From contig JAZNHG010000065.1 in assembly GCA_045576855.1 (NCBI GenBank), positions 1-10,724 of the forward strand: a DNA stretch of 10,724 bases. Direction: 5' to 3'. This DNA comes from Colimorpha sp045576855 (GTDB taxonomy: Bacteria; Bacteroidota; Bacteroidia; Bacteroidales; P3). Position 1 is the first letter of the stretch. Every line of letters begins with the position of its first letter. The notes below the pieces were generated by a model, which saw nothing but the letters and a program-made list of their open reading frames with translations, did no database searches and was not told the DNA's origin. The position numbers and the translations under genes are program-made. This document shows positions 4,852-10,724 of the stretch, in pieces.

Positions 4852-6972
4852 TTATTCTACCAGGGTCATCTCGTTCACCAGATGGCTGGCGCCGGCATAC
4901 TTGTCGATAATAAAGAGGCAGTAACGTATGTCGAGCGAGATGTTGCGGCAATAGGCCGGGTCGAAGAGCAGGTCGCTCATCGTGCCCTCCCAGCAGCGGT
5001 CGAAGTTGATACCCACCAGTTGTCCGTCGGCATTGAGCACGGGGCTGCCGCTGTTGCCGCCGGTGGTATGGTTGGTGGCTATGAAGCAGGTGGCCAACTC
5101 GCCCTTCTTGTTGGCATACTGGCCGTAGTCCTTCTTCTGCCACAGCTCCTTCAGGCGGGGCTCCACACGGTAGTCGTACACATCGGGATTTTCCTTCTCC
5201 ATGATGCCGTCGATGGTGCTGTAGGCGGTGTAGTAGGTGGCATCCTTGGGTTTGAAACCCTCCACATGGCCGTAGGCTACGCGCAGCGTCAGGTTGGCGT
5301 CGGGGAAGAAGTTGCTGTCGGGGTACTGCTCCATCATGCCGCGTATATAGGTGCGCATCAGGCGCTGTATGTTGTCGTTAGCCGTGTTGTAGCGTTGGCG
5401 CTTGTCGCCGCCGTAGCAGTAGTCATACGCCTGGTTGAACAGCGCCACGGCGGGGTCGGTGCCGATGGCGTGGAGCATCTTGTCGCGCTTCATCGCGAGC
5501 ACCTTCTCCAGCTTCTTGGGATTGTTGAGGATAGACTTGGCATAGACCCTGTGCAGGGTGGCCTCCACCTCGCTGTCGGTGCTGTGCTTGAGGTTCATAT
5601 AAGGGGCGTAGCCATGCTCCCACATGTAGCGGAAGGTCTCGACGAAGATGGCCTCGTCGACGGGCGAATGCAGGTCGAAGTCCTGGAAGTACTTCTCGCT
5701 GTCAGCCCGCATGCTGGTCACAAGCGACGTGTCGCCGTTGCGCTGGATGCGGAACAGGCGGTAGGCGCGATTCATGAAGTCGCTGGCCATGACGGCCTCG
5801 TTGAAGTATGTCCACTCCAGCTTCACCTCGCGCAGCTGGGCATAGTTGGCCTCCAGGCTGTCCAGCACGTCGCGGTACTGCGGCTTGTCGGCGGCCCAGG
5901 TGCGGAACTGCGCCTCCTGGTCCATCTTCTGCTCCACGCCGCGCAGGCGCTCGATGCCGAGGCTCTCGCCCTGCCACTTCTTCCATCCGTTGGCTATAGA
6001 GGCCACGCGCGAGGCATATTTCAGCCTCTGGGCGGGGCTCTTGGCCATAGCGGCGTTGTAGTGGTCGAGGCGTATGTCGCGCAAGGCTATACGCACGGGG
6101 TTCTCCTGGTTGGCGGCCAAGTCCACGTAGTCGTGCGTGACGTAGCGGAGCGTGGTGCCGGGGTAGCCAAAGACGAAGGTGAAGTCGCCCTCGTCCACTC
6201 CCTTGAGGCTTATCTCCAGATGCTTCAACGGCTGGTAGGGCACATTGTCCTTGCTGTAGGCGGCAGGCTTGTTGTCGCGGCCCACATAGACGCGGAACAT
6301 GGAGAAGTCGCCCGTGTGGCGCGGCCACATCCAGTTGTCGGTGTCGCCACCGAACTTGCCTATATTGCTCGGCGGAGCACCCACCAGACGCACGTCGGTG
6401 AAGACCTCGTTGACATACATAAAGTACTGATTGCCGTAGTAGAAGGGCTTGACGATGGCTTTGTAGTGCGTGCCCTCGACGGCCTTGGCCGTGACGGCTT
6501 CTATATTCTTCTGCACCCGCTGCTCGCGCTCCTGCTCCGGGGTCTGGTCGGTGATGCCCTCCAGCACCTGACGGGTCACATCCTCCATGCGCACCAGACG
6601 CGTGACGGTCAAGCCCGGACAGGGAATCTCCTCCTGCCGGTTCATGGCCCAGAAGCCGCCCGTCAGGTAGTCGTGCTCCACGGTGGAGTGGCGCACGATG
6701 TAGCTGTAGCCGCAGTGGTGGTTGGTGAGCACCAGGCCCTCGTGGCTGACGAACTCGCCCGTGCATCCGCTGCCGAAGAGCAGCACGGCATCTTTGAGCG
6801 AAGCATTGTTGATATCGTAGATGTCCTGGGCCGAGATATGCATGCCGGCCTGCTGCATGGCAGCCTCGTTGCGCTTCAGAAGCATGGGAATCCACATGCC
6901 CTCGTCGGCCCGCACCGCAGCGGGGGCCAGCAGCAGACATGCAGCAATGATGGTTAGCAGTTTCTTTCTCAT
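4852..6972 (-). CDS. S46 family dipeptidyl peptidase, DPP11 type (Asp/Glu-specific)
   Basis: A periplasmic serine exopeptidase that removes dipeptides from oligopeptides, feeding the peptide metabolism of Bacteroidales. A signal peptide covers about residues 1-22 (MRKKLLTIIAACLLLAPAA, cleavage after VRA). The chymotrypsin-like triad can be read as His86 in LTNHHCGY, Asp222 in PRHTGDFSMF and Ser641 in GGNSGSPV. Arg659 in INFDRCWEGTMSD lies 18 residues after the Ser, the same spacing as Ser655 and Arg673 of Porphyromonas gingivalis DPP11, whose Arg selects Asp or Glu at P1; DPP7 has Gly there. Length 706 is normal for S46. The long helical insert between Asp and Ser is present. A strong promoter lies just upstream, and the gene leads the unit with the small lipoprotein and manA. 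Confidence 0.94.
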   Translation of the reverse strand: MRKKLLTIIAACLLLAPAAVRADEGMWIPMLLKRNEAAMQQAGMHISAQDIYDINNASLKDAVLLFGSGCTGEFVSHEGLVLTNHHCGYSYIVRHSTVEHDYLTGGFWAMNRQEEIPCPGLTVTRLVRMEDVTRQVLEGITDQTPEQEREQRVQKNIEAVTAKAVEGTHYKAIVKPFYYGNQYFMYVNEVFTDVRLVGAPPSNIGKFGGDTDNWMWPRHTGDFSMFRVYVGRDNKPAAYSKDNVPYQPLKHLEISLKGVDEGDFTFVFGYPGTTLRYVTHDYVDLAANQENPVRIALRDIRLDHYNAAMAKSPAQRLKYASRVASIANGWKKWQGESLGIERLRGVEQKMDQEAQFRTWAADKPQYRDVLDSLEANYAQLREVKLEWTYFNEAVMASDFMNRAYRLFRIQRNGDTSLVTSMRADSEKYFQDFDLHSPVDEAIFVETFRYMWEHGYAPYMNLKHSTDSEVEATLHRVYAKSILNNPKKLEKVLAMKRDKMLHAIGTDPAVALFNQAYDYCYGGDKRQRYNTANDNIQRLMRTYIRGMMEQYPDSNFFPDANLTLRVAYGHVEGFKPKDATYYTAYSTIDGIMEKENPDVYDYRVEPRLKELWQKKDYGQYANKKGELATCFIATNHTTGGNSGSPVLNADGQLVGINFDRCWEGTMSDLLFDPAYCRNISLDIRYCLFIIDKYAGASHLVNEMTLVE

Positions 6973-6998
6973 TTCTCTCTATCTTTGTTTTGAGGGTG

Positions 6999-7030
6999 CA
7001 AAGTTACAAAATATATTTCACATGACAAAA
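6999..7030 (-). promoter_or_regulatory. Promoter of the DPP11-lipoprotein-manA unit
   Basis: On the minus strand TAACTTTG (6999-7006) matches the Bacteroidetes -7 consensus TAnnTTTG exactly. TTTTG (7026-7030) forms the -33 box, with 19 bp between TTTG and the -7 box. The -33 box starts immediately after the TGA stop of the upstream CNNM gene. Transcription would start about 20 nt before the DPP11 ATG. Confidence 0.85.
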
Positions 7031-8095
7031 TCAGACATTCTCTTCAGGCAGCTTGATTTCCTTGAACCTGCGCTGTCGCTGCTGCCACCGCTCGCGTGCA
7101 TACTGCTGCATGTCAGACACTTCATCGCTTTCGTCGATAATCTCCAGCCCGAAAATAGTCTCAATAATATCCTCCAGCGTGATGATGCCCTGGAACGAGC
7201 CGTATTCGTCGATGATGCCACCGATTTGCTCCTTGTGTTTCAGCAGGCTGTCCCAGATGTCGGCCACCGACATCTCCTCGTTGAAGAGGGGGATGGTGCG
7301 CTTGATGTCGCCCAGGGTCTTGCTGAAGTGGTCTTCGGCCAGCTCCTCCAGCGCCTCGCTGCGCAGGATATAGCCGGTGATGAAGTCCTCCTCCTCGGCA
7401 TATACGGGTATGCGCGAGAAGTGGCTGTACTCGTCGGAGCGGTAGAACTGCTTCAGTGTCATGCTCTCCGGCGCCGTGGCGGCCACCACGCGCGGCGTCA
7501 TCACATCGTAGGCTTTTATGTCGCCCAGCTTGATTACATTCTGGATAATCTTGTTCTCATCCTGGTCTATGACCCCTTCGTCCTCGCCCATGTCGGCCAT
7601 AGCGGCCACCTCCTCGCGGCTGACGGCGGTCTCCTCCTCGTCTTTCTTGGCAATGAGCTTGGTGAACCACTGCACCAGCACCACGACAGGGAAGAGGATG
7701 ACGATGAGAGCACGGATGGTGTAGGCCGTGAAGCCCATCAGGTGGCGCCACTGGCTGGTGCCTATGGTCTTGGGGATGATTTCGCTGAAGAAGAGTATCA
7801 GCACTGTGGTGACGGCACTTACCACCCCGAAGGGTACACTGTCGAGCACTAGGGCAGCCTGGCGTCCCACGCCGGCGGCACCGATGGTGTTGGCGATGGT
7901 GTTGAGCGACAGGATGGCGGCTATGGCGCGTGTGTTGTCTTGCTTGTACTGCTTGAAGAGGGTGGCTCCGCGGTACCCTTCGTCCTCGCGCATGGTAATG
8001 AAACTCAACGGAGTCGACATCAGCACCGACTCCAGCACCGAGCACAAGAACGAAATCGACATCGCCCCCAGCAAAAAGACTATCAATAGTGTCAT
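7031..8095 (-). CDS. CNNM-domain membrane protein with CBS pair (putative Mg2+/Co2+ transporter, hemolysin-like)
   Basis: Members of this family (DUF21/CNNM) sit in the inner membrane and are linked to Mg2+ or Co2+ export; the old name is hemolysin-like. The first 150 residues hold about four hydrophobic segments, including the conserved SLNTIANTIGAAGVG and FFSEIIPKTIG motifs. The cytoplasmic part has a CBS pair, with the typical VMTPRV start, IPVYAEEEDFITGYI, and IIDEYGSFQGIITLEDIIETI. The C-terminal CorC_HlyC domain of longer relatives is absent; the 354-residue protein ends soon after the second CBS motif in a charged tail, which is common for the short Bacteroidetes form. ATG at 8095 fits the first membrane segment. 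The upstream gap is almost entirely a heptamer array, and no clear promoter could be picked out. Confidence 0.9.
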   Translation of the reverse strand: MTLLIVFLLGAMSISFLCSVLESVLMSTPLSFITMREDEGYRGATLFKQYKQDNTRAIAAILSLNTIANTIGAAGVGRQAALVLDSVPFGVVSAVTTVLILFFSEIIPKTIGTSQWRHLMGFTAYTIRALIVILFPVVVLVQWFTKLIAKKDEEETAVSREEVAAMADMGEDEGVIDQDENKIIQNVIKLGDIKAYDVMTPRVVAATAPESMTLKQFYRSDEYSHFSRIPVYAEEEDFITGYILRSEALEELAEDHFSKTLGDIKRTIPLFNEEMSVADIWDSLLKHKEQIGGIIDEYGSFQGIITLEDIIETIFGLEIIDESDEVSDMQQYARERWQQRQRRFKEIKLPEENV

Positions 8096-8118
8096 TTAGT
8101 ATCTATACCTTATTCTTT

Positions 8119-8258
8119 TAAAATTAAAAATTAAAAATTAAAAATAAAAAATCAAAAATCAAACTCATAACCCATAACTCAAAACTCATAACTCAAAACT
8201 CACAACTCATAACTCATAACTCACAACTCATAACTCATAACTCACAACTCATAACTCC
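8119..8258. repeat. Twenty-unit heptamer array between two genes
   Basis: Twenty consecutive 7-bp units in a single register. Six A-rich units (8119-8160; TAAAATT, AAAAATT, AAAAATA, AAAAATC) pass without phase change into fourteen units of the type TAACTCA, AAACTCA or CAACTCA (8161-8258, the last TAACTCC). The array fills 140 of the 166 bases between the carboxyltransferase stop and the CNNM start. No hairpin terminator is present in the gap. Confidence 0.92.
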
Positions 8259-8261
8259 CCC

Positions 8262-10034
8262 CTACTCTACCCAGCCAACCACATCGCCCTTCTTCACCAT
8301 CTGTCCCTGCTTGACGCAGGTGTCCACCACCTTGCCGCCCTTCAGGGCCACCACGGGGACGATGGCGTAGCTGGCCTCGATATTGGCCAGCGTGGCGCCC
8401 TCCTTCACCTCGGTGCCGGGGGCGGGGGCCGTCGACCGGTCGTCGAAGCGCACCTCCCACAGCATGCGGCCCGTGGCCGTGGCCACCAGCGGCGTGGCGT
8501 TCGGGTGCTTGGGGGTAATGTAGTTCATCGCCAACCCTTCGGCGGTGGCCGGTGCAGCAGGCTTGGGCTCGCGCTCGGCCCGCAGCTGCGCCACCTCCTT
8601 GTTGAAGCGCTCCTTGGCCACACCGCTCTTATAGTCGCGGTACTGGCGGTCGTGCATGGCCAGCTCGAAGAGTTCCTCGTCGTCCTGACCGCGGTCCCAG
8701 CCGTTCTGCTCCATCTCCTTGATGTATTCCGGCAGCGCGTCGGGGTAGGCGTCCTGCGGGTTGCCGTCGTAGAACTCCATGCCCTGCTGCTTGGCCAGCT
8801 CCACAATCTCGGGCGCCAGCTGGCCCGGCAGCTTGCCGGCACGGCCCAGTATCATGCTCCACGAGTCCTTGTCTATCTGGCTGAAGCGGGGCTTGCCCTG
8901 CGCCATAGCCAGCAGGTTCATCACGGCGATATTCTTGGTGTACTGGCTGAAGGGGGTCACCAGGGGCGGATAGCCCAGCATGGGCCAGATATGCTCCACC
9001 TCCTGGAACAGCTGCACCGTGAGCTCCTCGAAGCTCACCTCCGGCTTGCCGTTCTTCTTCAGCGCCATGTTGATGGCACCGTGCACACCGCGCAGGTCGC
9101 TCATCATAGACCCCATCATGCCGCCCGGCAGACCGCAGCCCACCAGCAGCGACGTGCTCACACGGTTGCCCGGATTGATGTACAGGCCCAGGAAGTCGTC
9201 GATGAACTCCTGCGTCAGCTTGCGCGCCGCCATGTAGGCGTCCATATTGATATCCTTCACCAGGAAACCGGCGTCCTTCAGCATGGCCTGCACCGAGATA
9301 ACGTCGGGGTGCACCATGCCCCACGAGAGGGGTTCCATAGCGCAGTCAATCACGTCGGCGCCTGCCTCGGCCACCATCAGGGTCGACGCCATCGAGAGGC
9401 CCGGACCCGTATGGCCGTGGTACTGCACCACGATATGCGGATACTTGGTCTTGATTTCCTTCACCAGGCGGCCCAGCGTGGCCGGACGGCCCACACCGGC
9501 CATGTCCTTCAGGCATATCTCGTCGGCACCGAACTCCACCAGCCGGTCCACAATGCCCATATAGTACTCCACCGTGTGCACCGGCGAATGGGTGATGCTC
9601 AGGGCCGCCTGGCTCACCATGCCGGCCTCCTTGGCATACTTCACACTCAGCTCCAGGTTGCGCGGGTCGTTCAATCCGCAGAACGAACGCATGATGTCCA
9701 CTCCCTGCGCCTTCTTCACCCGCGGCATCAGCCGCCGCACATCCTTCGGCACACCGTACATGCGCAGGCCGTTCAGCGCACGCTCCAACATATGAGTCTG
9801 GATGCCCGCCTGGTTGAACGCCTTCGTCCACGCACGCACCGCCTTGTTCGGATTCTCGCCGTACATCAGATTCACCTGCTCGAAGGCACCACCATTGGTC
9901 TCCACGCGGTCGAAACAGCCCATATCCACTATCACCGGAGCAATACGCTCCAACTGGTCCACACGCGGCTGATATTTACCGCTGCTTTGCCACATATCGC
10001 GGTACACCAAACTGAATTTTATCTCTCTTGCCAT
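8262..10034 (-). CDS. Pyruvate carboxylase subunit B / oxaloacetate decarboxylase alpha-like carboxyltransferase with non-biotinylated C-terminal domain
   Basis: The N-terminal carboxyltransferase TIM barrel and conserved following domain match the PycB/OadA family, which moves CO2 between biotin and pyruvate/oxaloacetate. Visible residues are Arg12-Asp13 in YRDMWQS (metal site), Lys176 in CLKDMAG (the carbamylated Lys position) and His206/His208 in QYHGHTG (metal ligands). A Pro/Ala linker leads to a biotinyl-like domain at about residues 516-590. In that domain the expected AMKM signature reads ASYA (554-557), so Tyr556 replaces the biotin-bearing Lys. The protein may therefore work with a separate biotin carrier, act without biotin, or be degenerate; the intact barrel argues against decay. 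Start ATG 10034 gives the usual family N-terminus. A TATATTTG box and palindromes lie upstream. No carboxylase or OadB/OadG partner is in the window. Confidence 0.92.
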   Translation of the reverse strand: MAREIKFSLVYRDMWQSSGKYQPRVDQLERIAPVIVDMGCFDRVETNGGAFEQVNLMYGENPNKAVRAWTKAFNQAGIQTHMLERALNGLRMYGVPKDVRRLMPRVKKAQGVDIMRSFCGLNDPRNLELSVKYAKEAGMVSQAALSITHSPVHTVEYYMGIVDRLVEFGADEICLKDMAGVGRPATLGRLVKEIKTKYPHIVVQYHGHTGPGLSMASTLMVAEAGADVIDCAMEPLSWGMVHPDVISVQAMLKDAGFLVKDINMDAYMAARKLTQEFIDDFLGLYINPGNRVSTSLLVGCGLPGGMMGSMMSDLRGVHGAINMALKKNGKPEVSFEELTVQLFQEVEHIWPMLGYPPLVTPFSQYTKNIAVMNLLAMAQGKPRFSQIDKDSWSMILGRAGKLPGQLAPEIVELAKQQGMEFYDGNPQDAYPDALPEYIKEMEQNGWDRGQDDEELFELAMHDRQYRDYKSGVAKERFNKEVAQLRAEREPKPAAPATAEGLAMNYITPKHPNATPLVATATGRMLWEVRFDDRSTAPAPGTEVKEGATLANIEASYAIVPVVALKGGKVVDTCVKQGQMVKKGDVVGWVE

Positions 10035-10058
10035 AGCGTAATATTTTGATTAAAAAAA

Positions 10059-10100
10059 CAATACCGTAATTTATACAATAATTGTGGTATTGCAAATATA
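10059..10100 (-). promoter_or_regulatory. Promoter and palindromic leader of the carboxyltransferase gene
   Basis: On the minus strand TATATTTG (10093-10100) matches TAnnTTTG exactly; the -33 region is A/T-rich without a clean TTTG at the best spacing. Immediately downstream lie two nested inverted repeats: CAATACC (10059-10065) with GGTATTG (10086-10092), and the 11-bp palindrome ACAATAATTGT (10075-10085). They would overlap the transcription start and the leader, a place suited to an operator, but no regulator is identified. Confidence 0.65.
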
Positions 10101-10158
10101 CACTAAAAAAACGAAATAGACACACATATATAAAAAATATACATCCCACACCCACGGC

Positions 10159-10404
10159 AGACAGCCCCGCAGGACATGCACACACAGACGGATGCTCCGC
10201 TAGGAGCTTCCTTTCAATAGAAAGGCCCTACGGGCCAGATGTTATCCATTGTTTATCGGGGAACTTGCTATTGAAAGGCAGGCCCTACGGGCCAATCCCC
10301 CGCGGCAGACTGACCTGCTCCGCTAGGAGCACCCTTTCAATAGACAGCCCCGCAGGCCATGCACACACAGACGGATGCTCCGCTAGGAGCTTCCTTTCAA
10401 TAGA
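10159..10404. repeat. Hairpin cluster with a 63-bp direct repeat
   Basis: Bases 10159-10221 recur at 10342-10404 with one mismatch. Each copy carries the hairpin GCTCC-GCTA-GGAGC (10194-10207 and 10377-10390); a third copy is at 10317-10330 in a partial repeat. Between them GGCCC-TAC-GGGCC occurs twice (10224-10236, 10281-10293). CTTTCAATAG appears three times (10211, 10334, 10394) and once inverted as CTATTGAAAG (10268-10277). I see no gene in this stretch. Confidence 0.85.
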
Positions 10405-10451
10405 CTAATCGAAATCAATGTACATGTTTTATAACACGAATTGCCACTACA

Positions 10452-10468
10452 ATGCCTCGGAGAGGCAT
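10452..10468. repeat. Perfect hairpin, 7-bp stem with GGA loop
   Basis: ATGCCTC-GGA-GAGGCAT. It has the same size and loop as GCGTCTC-GGA-GAGACGC 77 bases downstream. No T-run follows, so it is not a classical terminator. Confidence 0.75.
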
Positions 10469-10477
10469 AATCTCAAT

Positions 10478-10509
10478 AACCCCAGACAAACGAAGTGCAG
10501 TCTGGGGTT
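10478..10509. repeat. Inverted repeat, 10-bp stem
   Basis: AACCCCAGAC (10478-10487) and its exact complement GTCTGGGGTT (10500-10509), with a 12-nt loop. It sits between the two GGA-loop hairpins. No poly-T follows. Confidence 0.8.
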
Positions 10510-10528
10510 GAAAACCAGACCGATAATA

Positions 10529-10545
10529 GCGTCTCGGAGAGACGC
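10529..10545. repeat. Perfect hairpin, 7-bp stem with GGA loop
   Basis: GCGTCTC-GGA-GAGACGC. It shares the 7-bp stem and GGA triloop design with the hairpin at 10452-10468 and with palindromes in the island at 641-1071. Confidence 0.75.
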
Positions 10546-10592
10546 GATTTCATATAGATATGCCAATTGCAGATAATCATTTAAAAAAAACA

Positions 10593-10713
10593 TCCACCCC
10601 TCACCCCTGCGGGGAGCTCCCCTGCCCCAGGGGAGCATTCGAGAAGGCAACGGGCGCGCACTGGTTGCTCCCCTGAGACAGGGGAGCTGTCGCGTCAGCG
10701 ACTGAGGGGTGGA
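10593..10713. mobile_element. MITE-like 121-bp inverted-repeat element, no coding capacity
   Basis: The ends are 11-bp perfect inverted repeats, TCCACCCCTCA (10593-10603) and TGAGGGGTGGA (10703-10713). Inside are two near-identical hairpins, GCTCCCCTG-CCC-CAGGGGAGC (10616-10636) and GCTCCCCTG-AGA-CAGGGGAGC (10667-10687), and a smaller one, GTCGC-GTCA-GCGAC (10689-10702). No target-site duplication is obvious and no transposase is nearby, so mobility is inferred from structure alone. It could equally be a palindromic intergenic repeat. Confidence 0.55.
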
Positions 10714-10724
10714 CACTCGCACGG

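Noticed and set aside
4828..6957. Long open frame (709 codons) on the plus strand antisense to the S46 peptidase
   Set aside because: It mirrors a gene with clear signal peptide and catalytic motifs; strong third-position GC bias leaves the opposite strand open. The product has no recognisable motif.
8096..8261. Promoter for the CNNM gene within the heptamer array
   Set aside because: Several T-rich near matches to TAnnTTTG arise from the repeats themselves and none stands out, so no site is called.
8505..10049. 514-codon plus-strand frame opposite the carboxyltransferase
   Set aside because: Shadow of a well-supported gene; rich in His, Gln and Arg, as expected from a complementary GC-rich frame.
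10159..10404. CRISPR-like direct repeats in the right-hand cluster
   Set aside because: Only two copies of the long repeat, irregular spacing and internal hairpins; not a repeat-spacer pattern.
10082..10408. 108-codon plus-strand frame in the hairpin cluster
   Set aside because: It consists of translated repeats (SARSFLSI recurring) with no ribosome-binding context or family resemblance.
10447..10722. 91-codon minus-strand frame at the right edge
   Set aside because: It spans three hairpins and the 121-bp inverted-repeat element; the amino-acid sequence simply follows these repeats.

Overview
The window looks like a chromosomal segment of a high-GC member of the Bacteroidales, probably Prevotella-like. 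The evidence is a DPP11-type S46 dipeptidyl peptidase, a Bacteroidetes-style pyruvate/oxaloacetate carboxyltransferase, TAnnTTTG promoter boxes, A-rich rather than Shine-Dalgarno leaders, and a lipoprotein with an FSSC lipobox. The genus is inferred by eye and was not tested.

Layout. Positions 1-432 hold the 3' end of an unrecognised beta-rich protein. Positions 433-1115 are non-coding and dominated by a nested repeat island (641-1071). A MOP-superfamily flippase (1116-2474) and fabD (2496-3473) run on the plus strand. A bidirectional terminator (3498-3537) separates them from five minus-strand genes. Read in their own direction these are a pyruvate carboxylase subunit B/oxaloacetate decarboxylase alpha-like protein (10034-8262), a CNNM/CBS membrane protein (8095-7031), DPP11 (6972-4852), a small lipoprotein (4827-4603) and mannose-6-phosphate isomerase (4603-3551). 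The last three look like one transcription unit with its own strong promoter inside 6999-7030. The right end (10101-10724) has no convincing gene and is packed with hairpins, a 63-bp direct repeat and a 121-bp inverted-repeat element.

The genes are housekeeping or nutritional: fatty-acid initiation (FabD), hexose-phosphate interconversion (ManA), uptake of acidic dipeptides (DPP11), C3/C4 carboxyl transfer, divalent-cation transport and envelope glycan export. They do not form one obvious pathway.

The unusual signal is a system of 7-bp tandem repeats that recurs across the window with different sequences but a strict 7-bp period. It appears as nested mirror-image tracts upstream of the flippase, as a 4-unit tract inside the flippase gene, as an 11-unit in-frame hairpin inside the essential gene fabD, and as a 20-unit array filling the gap between the carboxyltransferase and CNNM genes. 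On one strand many units fit ACT[C/G]NNN. They are accompanied by palindromes with 7-bp stems and 3-nt loops. A second notable point is that the biotinyl-like domain of the carboxyltransferase has lost its biotin-accepting lysine (Tyr556 where Lys is expected).
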